64,000 bases of DNA from Streptomyces profundus (GTDB lineage Bacteria > Actinomycetota > Actinomycetes > Streptomycetales > Streptomycetaceae), in the NCBI RefSeq assembly GCF_020740535.1, contig NZ_CP082362.1, forward strand, positions 1,860,001 to 1,924,000. Direction: 5' to 3'. Position numbers and translations under genes: made by a program. Positions 34,014 to 42,853 of the stretch are shown here, in pieces. How positions within the stretch are numbered: the stretch's first letter is position 1; each line of letters starts with the position of its first letter. The notes beneath the pieces are model-generated. The model was not told the DNA's origin. It did not search any database and saw only the letters and a program-made list of their open reading frames with translations.

Positions 34014-36482
34014 ATGCCGGGAGACGCCGGGAGCCAACGAACCGCCAGCGACGCCGGCCGGGTCCCGTTGACCCCCCGGGAGGGCGCCGCCCGGGAGGGC
34101 ACCGCGCACCAGCCCGTCTCCGCGCTGGACGACAAGACGGTAGCGGCGCTGGACGCCCAGTGGCGGGCCGCCAACTACCTCGCCGTCGGCCAGATCCATC
34201 TGCTGGCCAACCCGCTGCTGGCGACGCCGCTGCGTCCCGAGCACATCAAGCCGAGGCTGCTCGGCCACTGGGGCACCACGCCGGGGCTCAACCTGGTGCA
34301 CGTCCATCTCAACCGCGCCATCGTCGCCCGCGACCTGGACGCGCTCTGCGTCTGGGGCCCGGGACACGGCGGGCCCGCGCCGCTGGCCAACTCCTGGCTG
34401 GACGGCAGCTACACCGAGACATACCCGGACGTGCCCAGGGACGCCGAGGGGATGGCGCGGCTCTTCCGGCAGTTCTCCTTCCCCGGCGGGGTGCCCAGCC
34501 ATGTCGCGCCCGACACTCCGGGGTCCATCCACGAGGGCGGCGAGCTGGGCTACTCGCTGGCCCACGCCTACGGCGCCGCCAGCGACAACCCGGGGCTGCT
34601 GGTGGCCTGTGTGATCGGCGACGGGGAGGCGGAGACCGGGCCGCTGGCCGCGTCCTGGCACGGCAACAAGTTCCTCGACCCGGTGCGGGACGGGGCGGTG
34701 CTGCCGATCCTCCATCTCAACGGCTACAAGATCGCGGGCCCGACGGTGCTGGCCCGCATCCCCGAAGCGGAGCTCGACCAGCTGCTGCGCGGCCTCGGCC
34801 ATGACCCGATCTATGTGACCGGCGACGAACCCGCCCATGTGCACCGGGAGTTGGCGGCGGCCCTGGACACCGCGCTCAACCGGATCGCCGACTTCCAGTG
34901 GGCCGCGCGGGAACAGGGCGTCCGGGCCCGCCCCCGCTGGCCGGTGATCGTGCTGCGCACCCCGAAGGGCTGGACGGGGCCCGCCGAGGTGGATGGCAAA
35001 CCCGTCGAGGGCACCTGGCGGGCGCACCAGATCCCGCTCTCCGATCCCAGGAACAACCCCGACCACCTGCGGCAGCTGGCCGCGTGGCTGCGCTCCTACC
35101 GGCCCGATGAGCTCTTCGACCCGGCGGGCTTCCCCACCGAGCCGGTGCGTTCCTGGCTGCCCACCGGTGAACGGCGGCTCGGCGCCAACCCGCACGCCAA
35201 CGGCGGGCTGCTGCTGCGCGCGTTGCCGCTGCCGCCGCTTGAGGAGTGCGCCGTGCCCGTGCCCTCCCCGGGAGCGAGCAGCCACGAGCCGACCAGGGCG
35301 CTGGGCGAACTGCTGGCCCGGGTGATGGAGGCGACGGCGGAGCGCAGGGACTTCCGCCTCGTCGGCCCGGACGAGACCGAGTCCAACCGGCTCCAGGACG
35401 TCTACCAGGCCACCGACAAGGTGTGGCAGACGGCGATCCTCCCGGTGGACGAACACCTCTCGCACGAGGGCCGGGTGCTGGAGGTGCTCTCCGAGCACCT
35501 GTGCCAGGGCTGGCTTGAGGGCTATCTGCTGACCGGCCGCCACGGCCTCTTCTCCAGCTACGAGGCGTTCGCCCATATCGTCGGCTCGATGGCCGACCAG
35601 CACGTCAAGTGGCTGCGCACCGCCCGCCGGCTGCCCTGGCGGCGGCCCGTCGCCTCCCTCAACTACCTGCTGACCTCGCATGTCTGGCGGCAGGACCACA
35701 ACGGCTTCTCGCACCAGGACCCCGGCTTCGTCGACCAGGTGCTCAACAAGGCGCCCGAGGTGGTGCGGGTCTATCTGCCGCCCGACACCAACACCCTGCT
35801 GGCCGTCGCCGAACACGTGCTGCACAGCCGGGACTACGTCAACGTGGTGGTCGCCGGCAAGCAGCCCTGCTTCGACTGGCTGGACCTGGAGTCCGCGCGG
35901 GCGCACTGCGCGGCCGGGGCCGGGATCTGGGAGTGGGCCGGCTCCGAGAGCGGCCTGGACGAACCGGACGTGGTGCTCGCCTGCGCCGGCGACGTGCCCA
36001 CCCAGGAGGTGCTGGCGGCGGCCGACCTGCTCGGCCGTCACCTCCCCGAGCTGACCGTACGGGTGGTCAACGTGGTCGATATCGCCCGCTTGATGTCCGA
36101 GGAGGACCATCCGCATGGCCTCTCCGACCGCGACTACCACGCCCTGTTCACCCGCGACCGGCCGGTGATCTTCGCCTACCACGGCTATCCGTGGCTGATC
36201 CACCGTCTCACCTACCACCGCGACAACCATCCGCAGCTGCATGTCCACGGCTATCTGGAGGAGGGCTCCACCACCACGCCGTTCGACATGGTGGTCCGCA
36301 ACGACCTGGACCGCTACCGCCTGGTGATGGACGTGATCGACCGGGTGCCCGGGCTCGCGGTGCGCGCCGCGCGGCTGCGGCAGCGGATGGTCCAGACCCG
36401 CTACCGGCACCGGCGCCATGTCACCGAACACGGCACCGATCTGCCCGAGGTCGCCGACTGGCACTGGCGAGCCGCCCGTTGA
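34014..36482 (+). CDS. Xylulose-5-phosphate/fructose-6-phosphate phosphoketolase
   Basis: An 822-aa thiamine-diphosphate enzyme that splits xylulose 5-phosphate (or fructose 6-phosphate) with phosphate to give acetyl phosphate and an aldose phosphate. Visible: [53 protein letters not shown], the Mg-diphosphate motif [22 protein letters not shown], and the C-terminal ENDOGH-type segments [33 protein letters not shown] and [13 protein letters not shown]. All match the family in order and length. Start at ATG 34014 with a perfect AGGAGGTGA. The ribosome binding site is inside a long hairpin, so translation may be conditional. It channels pentose and fructose carbon, which fits the sugar genes nearby. 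Confidence 0.96.
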   Translation: MPGDAGSQRTASDAGRVPLTPREGAAREGTAHQPVSALDDKTVAALDAQWRAANYLAVGQIHLLANPLLATPLRPEHIKPRLLGHWGTTPGLNLVHVHLNRAIVARDLDALCVWGPGHGGPAPLANSWLDGSYTETYPDVPRDAEGMARLFRQFSFPGGVPSHVAPDTPGSIHEGGELGYSLAHAYGAASDNPGLLVACVIGDGEAETGPLAASWHGNKFLDPVRDGAVLPILHLNGYKIAGPTVLARIPEAELDQLLRGLGHDPIYVTGDEPAHVHRELAAALDTALNRIADFQWAAREQGVRARPRWPVIVLRTPKGWTGPAEVDGKPVEGTWRAHQIPLSDPRNNPDHLRQLAAWLRSYRPDELFDPAGFPTEPVRSWLPTGERRLGANPHANGGLLLRALPLPPLEECAVPVPSPGASSHEPTRALGELLARVMEATAERRDFRLVGPDETESNRLQDVYQATDKVWQTAILPVDEHLSHEGRVLEVLSEHLCQGWLEGYLLTGRHGLFSSYEAFAHIVGSMADQHVKWLRTARRLPWRRPVASLNYLLTSHVWRQDHNGFSHQDPGFVDQVLNKAPEVVRVYLPPDTNTLLAVAEHVLHSRDYVNVVVAGKQPCFDWLDLESARAHCAAGAGIWEWAGSESGLDEPDVVLACAGDVPTQEVLAAADLLGRHLPELTVRVVNVVDIARLMSEEDHPHGLSDRDYHALFTRDRPVIFAYHGYPWLIHRLTYHRDNHPQLHVHGYLEEGSTTTPFDMVVRNDLDRYRLVMDVIDRVPGLAVRAARLRQRMVQTRYRHRRHVTEHGTDLPEVADWHWRAAR

Positions 36483-36593
36483 CCCGGTCGGGGGACGGCC
36501 CGCCGGCGTCCGGCGCATCCTCCCGCCGGACCGCTCGTTGATGAGAGCGCTGGACCGTACCCGCAGCGCCCGACGGCACCGCGACCGCGGGGA

Positions 36594-36607
36594 GTGACCA
36601 GCGTCAC
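36594..36607. promoter_or_regulatory. Crp-like palindrome upstream of the GT4 gene
   Basis: GTGACCAGCGTCAC, which fits GTG-N6-GNCAC, the consensus reported for Streptomyces Crp; 46 bp before the GT4 start. Five-base arms only, so chance is possible. Confidence 0.4.
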
Positions 36608-36652
36608 CCGGTCACCGGAAACCGAAGTCGCAGTCCTGGAGGTCAAACCGGC

Positions 36653-37921
36653 ATGAGGATCTCGTTCCTGTTGCACAACGCCTATGGGATCGGGGGCACG
36701 ATCAAGACCACGTTCAACCTTGCTCAGGCCCTCGCCCCCCGGCATGAGGTGGAGATCATCTCCATCCTCAGGCACCGCACCGACCCCGTGTTCTCCCTCG
36801 ACCCACGGGTGCGTGTCCGCCCCCTGATCGACCTGCGCACGGAACGCGACGACCCCCGCCACAAGAGACCGCCCAAGATCTTCCCCGCCGCCGAGTACCG
36901 CTTCGACCAGTACAGCGCGCTGAGCGACGAGCGGATCTCGCACTGCCTGGCCTCCCTGGAGGCCGATGTGGTGATCGGCACCCGCCCCGGGCTCAACGTC
37001 CATCTGGCGCTCCAGGGCCCGAAGAACGCCGTGCTGGTCGGGCAGGAACACCTCACCCTGGACAACCACCCGCCCGGGCTGCGCAACGAACTGCGCCGCG
37101 TCTACCCGAGGTTGGACGCCCTCACCACCGTCACCCAGGCCGACGCCGACGCCTACCGGCGGCGGATGCGGCTGCCGGGGGTCCGCGTCGAGGCGCTCCC
37201 CAACAGCGTGCCGCCGCCCGCCCTGCCGCCCGCCGACAGCGGCGCCAAGATCGTGATCGCCGCGGGCCGGCTGGTCCGCGTCAAGCGCTACGACCTGCTG
37301 ATCCGCGCCTTCGCCCGAGTCGCCGCCGAGCGCCCCGACTGGCAGTTGCGCATCTACGGCAGGGGCGAGGAGCGCGACCGGCTGCGCGCCCTGATCGACG
37401 ATCTTGGCCTCTACAACAACGTCTTCCTGATGGGCACCGCCTCCGCGATGGAGGCCGAGTGGGTCAAGGGCTCCATCGGCGCCTCCACCTCCAGCTTCGA
37501 ACCGTTCGGCATGACCCTGGTCGAGGCCATGCGCTGCGGCCTGCCCGTCGTCAGCACGGACTGCCCGCACGGCCCGGCCGAGATCATCACCCCCGGCAAG
37601 GACGGCAGGCTCGTCCCGGTGGGCGACCAACACGCCCTCAGCGAGGCGCTGTTGGATCTCATCCAGGACGACGGCCTGCGCCGCACCATGAGCGAGGCAG
37701 CGCTCGCCAACTCCCGCCGCTACGACCCGGTGCCCATCATCGAGCAGGCCGAGGCGCTCTTCACCGAGCTCCACGAGGTCAAGTCCAGCGGACGCCGGGT
37801 CCGGATCCCGCTGCACGTCAGGGTCGGCGCACGGATGGCCAACCGGGGCCATGTGGTCCGTGACGCCGCGTTCGCCGCCGCCGTCTCCACCATGCGCACC
37901 ATGCGAAGGGGCAACCGTTGA
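36653..37921 (+). CDS. Glycosyltransferase family 4
   Basis: A 422-aa GT-B glycosyltransferase. The N-terminal acceptor domain opens MRISFLLHNAYGIGGTIKTTFNLAQAL. The donor domain has the signature VIAAGRLVRVKRYDLLIRAFARVA, then WQLRIYGRGEERDRL, and the EX7E motif in SSFEPFGMTLVEAMRCGLPVVSTDCPHGPAEII. The C-terminus is basic (HVRVGARMANRGHVVRD), which may help membrane contact. The ATG follows GGAGGTCAAACCGGC. It overlaps the next gene (TTGA). Acceptor and donor sugar are unknown; it may work on a cell-surface glycan or teichoic-acid-like polymer. A possible Crp site lies upstream. Confidence 0.92.
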   Translation: MRISFLLHNAYGIGGTIKTTFNLAQALAPRHEVEIISILRHRTDPVFSLDPRVRVRPLIDLRTERDDPRHKRPPKIFPAAEYRFDQYSALSDERISHCLASLEADVVIGTRPGLNVHLALQGPKNAVLVGQEHLTLDNHPPGLRNELRRVYPRLDALTTVTQADADAYRRRMRLPGVRVEALPNSVPPPALPPADSGAKIVIAAGRLVRVKRYDLLIRAFARVAAERPDWQLRIYGRGEERDRLRALIDDLGLYNNVFLMGTASAMEAEWVKGSIGASTSSFEPFGMTLVEAMRCGLPVVSTDCPHGPAEIITPGKDGRLVPVGDQHALSEALLDLIQDDGLRRTMSEAALANSRRYDPVPIIEQAEALFTELHEVKSSGRRVRIPLHVRVGARMANRGHVVRDAAFAAAVSTMRTMRRGNR

Positions 37922-38748
37922 GCCCGACCGTCCTTGAGAACGCCCCCCGTGCCGACTGCGCCGTGACGGCCGACGGGCGCGTCACCTTCGAGATCAGCCT
38001 GCCCGACGCCACCGCGCCGCAACTCCTGCTGCGGCTGCGGCCCAAGAAGGGCGAGCAGGAGACCACGGGGCACGCCGTCGAGCTGGTCGAGCTGCCCGGG
38101 ACGCCGGGCCGCTGGCGCGCCGAGCTGGGCGACAACCCCCGGCTCGACGAAGGCCGTTGGGACGCCTATCTGCTGCCGGCCGCCGACCAGCCGAGGGAGC
38201 GGCTCCGCCCCGGGCTGCGCGATCTGCGGCTGCTGGCCCCCGCCGCGCCCGACCCCCGCCTCGCCGACGACGGCACCCTGCGGGTCCGGCTGCCGTACCC
38301 CACCAAGGACGGCGCCCTCGCGGTGCGCGCCTGGCGCCGCGTCGGCCACGCCGAGGCGCACCGCGTCGAACCGGGCGAGCACGGGCTCACCGTCACCGGC
38401 CGGCTGTACGGCGTCGATCCCGGCGACGGCGCGGCGGCGGTGCTGCGCCGCCGGGGCAAGGAGGGCCCCGAGCGCGAGGCGCCGATGACCCTGGACGAGG
38501 CCGGCGGGTTCTCCTTCACCGCCGACTACCGCGAACTCCCGGTGGAGGCGGGCGCCCAGGCGGTGTGGAACGTCTTCGTCCGCCCCCGCGCGGACGCCCG
38601 CCCGGTGCGGGTCGCCAGGCTGCTGGACGATGTGGCCGACCGCAAGGCGGTCTTCGTCTACCCGACGGCCACCGTGCGGGGCGCCGCCTTCTGGCCGTAC
38701 TACACGGTGGACAACGACCTCTCGATCCAGGTGACCTCGGAGGGCTGA
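37918..38748 (+). CDS. Unknown protein coupled to GT4, repeated beta-sandwich-like segments
   Basis: A 276-aa protein of no family I can name; related Streptomyces proteins are often loosely called transferase. It seems to have three consecutive beta-rich segments (VTFEISLPDATAPQLLLRLRPK; RVRLPYPTKDGALAVRAWRR; FSFTADYRELPVEAGAQAVWNVFVRP), each with strands in alternating pattern, like immunoglobulin-type folds. No signal peptide or membrane helix is present. The TTG start overlaps the GT4 stop (TTGA) with GAAGGGG upstream, so both proteins are made together and it may support the glycosyltransferase. The function is unknown. Confidence 0.75.
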   Translation: MSPTVLENAPRADCAVTADGRVTFEISLPDATAPQLLLRLRPKKGEQETTGHAVELVELPGTPGRWRAELGDNPRLDEGRWDAYLLPAADQPRERLRPGLRDLRLLAPAAPDPRLADDGTLRVRLPYPTKDGALAVRAWRRVGHAEAHRVEPGEHGLTVTGRLYGVDPGDGAAAVLRRRGKEGPEREAPMTLDEAGGFSFTADYRELPVEAGAQAVWNVFVRPRADARPVRVARLLDDVADRKAVFVYPTATVRGAAFWPYYTVDNDLSIQVTSEG

Positions 38749-38840
38749 CGGAGCTGACACCCTGGTACCCCGGGGACTGACGCCCCGGGAGCCGGGCAGG
38801 CTTCCCCCGCGAGGGGCGGGCCGCAGAAGGAGTTGAGCGG

Positions 38841-40949
38841 ATGGACGGGGTCGGGGACGGGGACGGGGCCCGGCGGGGCGGCGGCGCGTTCCCCGGGGGC
38901 ACGCACAACCACTTCGACGGCATGGCCAGGAACGTGATCCAGGCCAACCGGATCGACACCGTCGAGCTGCGCGGCCCCGCGCGGGCCCCGACGCCCTACG
39001 AACTCCCGGTCGTCCGGCCTGGGTTCGTCAACCGCTCCAGTGAACTCGCCTGGTTGGACGCCGAGTGGGCGCGCTGGGCCGGCGGCGCCGACGGGTTGAC
39101 GCTGGTGGTGCTGCCGGGCGCCGGCGGCATGGGCAAGACCGAGCTGGCCGCGCACTGGGGCGACCGCTCCCGGGAGCGCTTTCCCGACGGACAGCTCCAT
39201 GTCGACCTGGCCGCCGAACGTCAGGGCGGCGGCGGGGTGGATCTGGGCGCGGTGCTGGCCCGCTTCGCCCGCTCGCTCGGCGTGGACGCCTCGTTCATCG
39301 GCCCGACGCCGGCCGAGCGCGCCGCGATCTACCGCTCCGCCACCACCGGGCGGCGCGGCCTGCTGCTCCTGATCGACAACGCCGAACACGCGTCCGAGGT
39401 GCGGGCGTTGCTGCCGCGTCACGGGATGGTGCTGGTCACCAGCCGCCGGCCGCTGCCGGCGCTGCGGATGGACGGCGCCAGGGAGCTGGTCGTCGGCGAG
39501 CTCGGCGCGGCGGCGGGCCGGGCCCTGGTCGCCTCCTGGTGGGAGGACGGCGAGGTCGACACCGCGACGCTGGACGAGTTGGTGCGGCTCTGCGGCGGGC
39601 GCCCGCTGGCGCTGCGGGCCGTCGGCGAACGGCTGCTGGCGGGGCCCGACGACGATCTCCCCCGCGTGGTCGCCGAGTTGGCCGCCGAACGGGACGGCCG
39701 GCACCGGCGGGCGGTGACCGGCGACGGAGGGGACACCCGGATGACGGACGCGCTGCGGCTGGTCCACGACGGCTTCCCGCCCGCCACCCGCCGGCTCTGC
39801 CGGCTGCTGGGCGCGCTCCCGGGCCCCACGTTCACCGTCGAGCTGGCGCTGGCCACCGGCGCCGACGAGCCGGCGGCGGGCCTCGCCGAGCTGCTGCGCG
39901 CCGGGCTGGTGCGCGAACTGGCGCCGGGCCACTACGCGTTCCACGACGAGGCCAGGGCGCTGGTCTCCACACTGGCCATGAGGGGCGCGGACCGCGAGAG
40001 CGCGCTGCGCGGCGCGGTCGCCTTCGCGCTGGCCGTCTGCGAGCTGGTGGACCGGGCGGTGCTGGGCAACCGGCTGCGCCTTGCGGGCGGCGAGGGCTGG
40101 GACGGCCCGCCGGCGCTGCCCGAACTGGCCGGTCCCGCCGCCGCGTTGGACTGGCTGGAGCGGGAGCACGGCACGGTGCTGGCGCTGCTGCGGGCCGCGG
40201 CCGAACGCGGCTGGCACGAGCCGGTGTGGCGGATGTGCCAGGCGCTGTGGGCCTTCTACCACAGCCGTAAGCGCTATGCGGGCTGGATCGACTCCCACCA
40301 GCTGGGCATCACGGCGGCCGGCTGGGCGGGCCGGCCCGATGCCGAGCTGCGCATCCGCAACCAACTGGCCCGCGCCTACCTGGAGTCGCGGGACTTCACA
40401 GCCGCCCAGACGGCGCTCACGCCGGCCGAGGCGCTGCTGGAGCGGGTCGGCTCGGCGCAGCTGCGCGGGGTGATCGAGGAGACCAGGGGCCTGCTGGCGC
40501 TGGCGAGCGGCCGGGCGGCGGACGCGGTGGCCCACCTCACCGAGGCGAAGGCGGCCAACGCGGGCGATCCGCGCGGCGAGGCGATGCAGGGCTACCAACT
40601 CGCCAGGGCCCTGCTGGCGCTCGGCCGACCACGGGACGCCCTCGCCGAGCTGGCGACGGCCGAGGCCCTGGTCCCGGGCCCGGCCCACGCGGCCCTGCAC
40701 GCCAGGATCGGCCTCACCCGAGGCACGGCCCTCCTCGACTCCGGCGAGCCGGAACGCGCCAGGACCGTCCTCACGGAGGCGGCGCGGCTGGCCGAGAGCC
40801 TCGGCCAGTGGGCCAAGGCGGACGGCGCCCTCACGATCCTGGAACACCTGGCCCAACAGGCCGGCGACACGGCCACGGCCCACCAACTGACCACCCACCG
40901 CACCCACCTCCGCCAACGCGCGGGCCTCCCCCCGACGGACGAGGATTGA
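38841..40949 (+). CDS. STAND (NB-ARC) NTPase with TPR-like C-terminus and RHIM/BASS-like N-terminal motif
   Basis: A 702-aa signalling NTPase. ATG 38841 follows AAGGAG. Residues about 22-44 hold HNHFDGMARNVIQANRIDTV, a short motif of the kind found before bacterial STAND NTPases (N..G....VVQ.g.I.g). Residues about 60-330 are NB-ARC: Walker A PGAGGMGKT (92-100), Walker B GLLLLIDNAEH, sensor VTSRRPLP, and a GLPLAL-like CGGRPLALRAVGERL. A winged-helix region follows, and from about 430 on helical repeats of TPR type (ARAYLESRDFTAAQTALTPAEALL; ALLALGRPRDALAELATAEAL). It should sense a ligand or pathogen signal and assemble. No obvious effector domain is fused or adjacent. Confidence 0.87.
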   Translation: MDGVGDGDGARRGGGAFPGGTHNHFDGMARNVIQANRIDTVELRGPARAPTPYELPVVRPGFVNRSSELAWLDAEWARWAGGADGLTLVVLPGAGGMGKTELAAHWGDRSRERFPDGQLHVDLAAERQGGGGVDLGAVLARFARSLGVDASFIGPTPAERAAIYRSATTGRRGLLLLIDNAEHASEVRALLPRHGMVLVTSRRPLPALRMDGARELVVGELGAAAGRALVASWWEDGEVDTATLDELVRLCGGRPLALRAVGERLLAGPDDDLPRVVAELAAERDGRHRRAVTGDGGDTRMTDALRLVHDGFPPATRRLCRLLGALPGPTFTVELALATGADEPAAGLAELLRAGLVRELAPGHYAFHDEARALVSTLAMRGADRESALRGAVAFALAVCELVDRAVLGNRLRLAGGEGWDGPPALPELAGPAAALDWLEREHGTVLALLRAAAERGWHEPVWRMCQALWAFYHSRKRYAGWIDSHQLGITAAGWAGRPDAELRIRNQLARAYLESRDFTAAQTALTPAEALLERVGSAQLRGVIEETRGLLALASGRAADAVAHLTEAKAANAGDPRGEAMQGYQLARALLALGRPRDALAELATAEALVPGPAHAALHARIGLTRGTALLDSGEPERARTVLTEAARLAESLGQWAKADGALTILEHLAQQAGDTATAHQLTTHRTHLRQRAGLPPTDED

Positions 40950-42193
40950 CCCTGGCCGCTCAGCGATCCCCGCAACCCCCGGACCCGGTCGGTGTCCGGG
41001 TCGTTGCTGAGGCCGACCACGCCGGCGTCGTCGAGCTCACCCGTGAGTTGGTGCGCATTCCCAGCCGTGCCGGCATCGATTCCTACGAGCCGGTCATCGA
41101 CCACCTCACCGCCTGGCTGAGTCGCCATCGGCTGACCCCGGCGGTACTGCGTGACGACACCGGCGCGCCCGTGGCCGTGACCGCCGAGGTCTCCGGGGAA
41201 CGGCCGGGGCCGCACTGGGTGTTAGACGCCTGCCTGGACACCGCGCCGTTCGGCGACGAGGACCGCTGGACCCACCCACCGGCGTCAGGGCATCTGGCGG
41301 ACGGCTGGCTGTGGGGCCGGGGCTCAAGCGACTCCAAGGCCGCGGTGGCGATCTTCAGCCATCTCGCCGCCCGCCTCGCAACGGCCGCCGGCCGTCTGCA
41401 CGGACGGCTGACCCTGCTGTTCGACCTTGACGAACACACCGGCGGCTTCGCCGGCGCGAAGACCTTCTTCGAAGGTCCCGACGCACCAGGCGACGTGGCC
41501 GGCGTCATGATCGGCTACCCCGGCAACGACCATCTCGTCACCGGCGGCCGAGGCGTCCACCGCGCCCAACTCCACGTCCACGGCGTCGCCTCCCACTCCG
41601 GCGGCAGCAGGACCACCCCCGGCGCCATCGCCAAGGCCGCCCACCTCGTTCGGGAACTCACCGGCCGTCCGCTGCCGGCGGAGACGACGGAGCACTTCCC
41701 ACTCCCCCCGAAACTCACCGTCACCGCCATCTCCGGCGGCGAGGGCTACAGCGTCACCCCGGACCTGTGCACCCTCAGCATCGACATCCGCACCACCCCC
41801 ACCTTCGACGCCACCGCCGCGACCGAACTCCTCGCCCAGTCGGCCAGCGACATCGACAAGGAATGGCCCGGCACCCCACCCACCCTGCTCCAACACCACC
41901 AGACCTGGCCCCCCTACGCCCTCCCGCCCACCTCCCCGCTGCGCACGGCCCTCATCGACGCGGCGGGCGCCCACGGCCTCCGGGTGCGCCCCAAGGTCGC
42001 CGGCCCCTCCAACATCGGCAACTACCTCGCCGGCCTCGCCATCCCCGCCACCGCCGGCTTCGGCGTCACCTACCAAGGACTCCACGCCACCGACGAACGC
42101 ATCCAGACCGACACCATCCCCGCCGTCCAAGCCACCTACCACACGGCGTTGGAACACCTCCTAGGCACCCCGTCGGGCGCCGACACCGCTTGA
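40946..42193 (+). CDS. M20-family metallopeptidase homologue with altered metal ligands
   Basis: About 415 aa; M20 (ArgE/DapE/CPG2-like) fold with the inserted dimerisation domain (GVHRAQLHVHGVASHSGGSRTTPGAIAKAAHLV). The two-metal site is unusual: the first His is replaced by Cys (C96 in DACLDTAPFG), Asp129 is kept (GRGSSDSKAA), the second Glu after catalytic Glu163 is His164 (LDEHTGG), the Glu of the EPT motif is missing (IGYPGNDH), and the last His380 is kept (GLHATDERI). Either it binds other metals or it is not a peptidase. The TTG at 40946 overlaps the NTPase stop; other starts are weak, so the N-terminus is uncertain. It ends at a strong terminator. Confidence 0.82.
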   Translation: MTLAAQRSPQPPDPVGVRVVAEADHAGVVELTRELVRIPSRAGIDSYEPVIDHLTAWLSRHRLTPAVLRDDTGAPVAVTAEVSGERPGPHWVLDACLDTAPFGDEDRWTHPPASGHLADGWLWGRGSSDSKAAVAIFSHLAARLATAAGRLHGRLTLLFDLDEHTGGFAGAKTFFEGPDAPGDVAGVMIGYPGNDHLVTGGRGVHRAQLHVHGVASHSGGSRTTPGAIAKAAHLVRELTGRPLPAETTEHFPLPPKLTVTAISGGEGYSVTPDLCTLSIDIRTTPTFDATAATELLAQSASDIDKEWPGTPPTLLQHHQTWPPYALPPTSPLRTALIDAAGAHGLRVRPKVAGPSNIGNYLAGLAIPATAGFGVTYQGLHATDERIQTDTIPAVQATYHTALEHLLGTPSGADTA

Positions 42194-42250
42194 GAGGCGG
42201 GCGAGTCGCGGATGTCCTTGGGCGGACAGCGGGCCGCCGGCGCATGCCGA

Positions 42251-42280
42251 CATCCCCCCGGGCGTGGGCCCGGGGGGATG
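42251..42280. terminator. Bidirectional hairpin terminator
   Basis: A 13-bp perfect stem (CATCCCCCCGGGC at 42251-42263 with 42268-42280) and a 4-base loop between the convergent M20 and DUF397 genes. Confidence 0.85.
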
Positions 42281-42294
42281 GTGGTCGGCTTGGC

Positions 42295-42501
42295 TCAGTG
42301 GGCCGTGGTGTGGTCGGCGACGTCGGTGAGGAACGTTTGCCAGGAGGCCGATCCGAAGGTCAGGATCGGGCCGTCCGCGCTCTTGGAGTCGCGGACCGGG
42401 ACCACGCCGCGCGTGGCGGCGAGGTTGGCGGCGGCCTCCAGGCAGACGCCACCGTTGTTGCTGTAGGAGGACGTGAACCAACGCGGGGCTTCGGAAGTCA
42501 C
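42295..42501 (-). CDS. DUF397 protein, copy 1
   Basis: A 68-aa DUF397 protein (APRWFTSSYSNNGGVCLEAAANL, VPVRDSKSADGPILTF, then a variable end). These small proteins are partners (often antagonists or toxin-like co-factors) of DUF5753 XRE regulators in Streptomyces, as in WhiJ and Scr systems. GTG 42501 follows AAAGGGCACCCC. The first 50 residues are nearly the same as copy 2 (42633-42842), while the last 18 differ, so it is a duplicate. The upstream 40 bp retain a recognisable remnant of the XRE gene's 3' end. Confidence 0.9.
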   Translation of the reverse strand: MTSEAPRWFTSSYSNNGGVCLEAAANLAATRGVVPVRDSKSADGPILTFGSASWQTFLTDVADHTTAH

Positions 42502-42569
42502 GGGGTGCCCTTTCGTAGCTGCTGAATCACGGCGACGGGCCTCGACCGGAACGGCGCTGCCCGGGGGTG

Positions 42570-42600
42570 GTCGCCCCGCCGCGTCGGGCGGCGGGGCGAC
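42570..42600. terminator. Hairpin terminator after DUF397 copy 2
   Basis: A 13-bp perfect stem (GTCGCCCCGCCGC at 42570-42582 with 42588-42600) and 5-base loop, 32 bp after the copy 2 stop and upstream of copy 1, so the two copies may be separate transcripts. Confidence 0.8.
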
Positions 42601-42632
42601 GTTCGGGGCCGGGTGCGGTCGGGGACCGACGG

Positions 42633-42842
42633 TCAACTGGCGGTGTTCTCGCCGGACTTGACGCCGGACACAAACGAGGAGAACGCGGCGGTCGAGAACG
42701 TCAGTATCGGACCCTCGACGCTCTTGGAGTCACGGACCGGAACCACGCCGCGCGTCGCGGCGAGATTGGCGGCGGCCTCCAGGCAGACGCCACCGTTGTC
42801 GCTGTAGGAGGACTTGAACCAACGCGGGGCTTCGGATGTCAC
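42633..42842 (-). CDS. DUF397 protein, copy 2
   Basis: A 69-aa DUF397 protein (APRWFKSSYSDNGGVCLEAAANL, VPVRDSKSVEGPILTF), 11 bp downstream of the XRE regulator stop. I prefer GTG 42842 with AAAGGG over an ATG at 42857 that overlaps the XRE stop (ATGA), because the same GTG and ribosome binding site are kept in copy 1, where that ATG reads ACG. Together with the XRE protein it forms the usual regulator/DUF397 pair; copy 1 is probably derived from it. Confidence 0.92.
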   Translation of the reverse strand: MTSEAPRWFKSSYSDNGGVCLEAAANLAATRGVVPVRDSKSVEGPILTFSTAAFSSFVSGVKSGENTAS

Positions 42843-42853
42843 GGGGTGCCCTT

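Noticed and set aside
38749..38840. Terminator in the gap before the STAND NTPase gene
   Set aside because: CCCCGGGG and CCCCGGGA pieces are present, but the possible stem is short with several alternative pairings, too weak to call.
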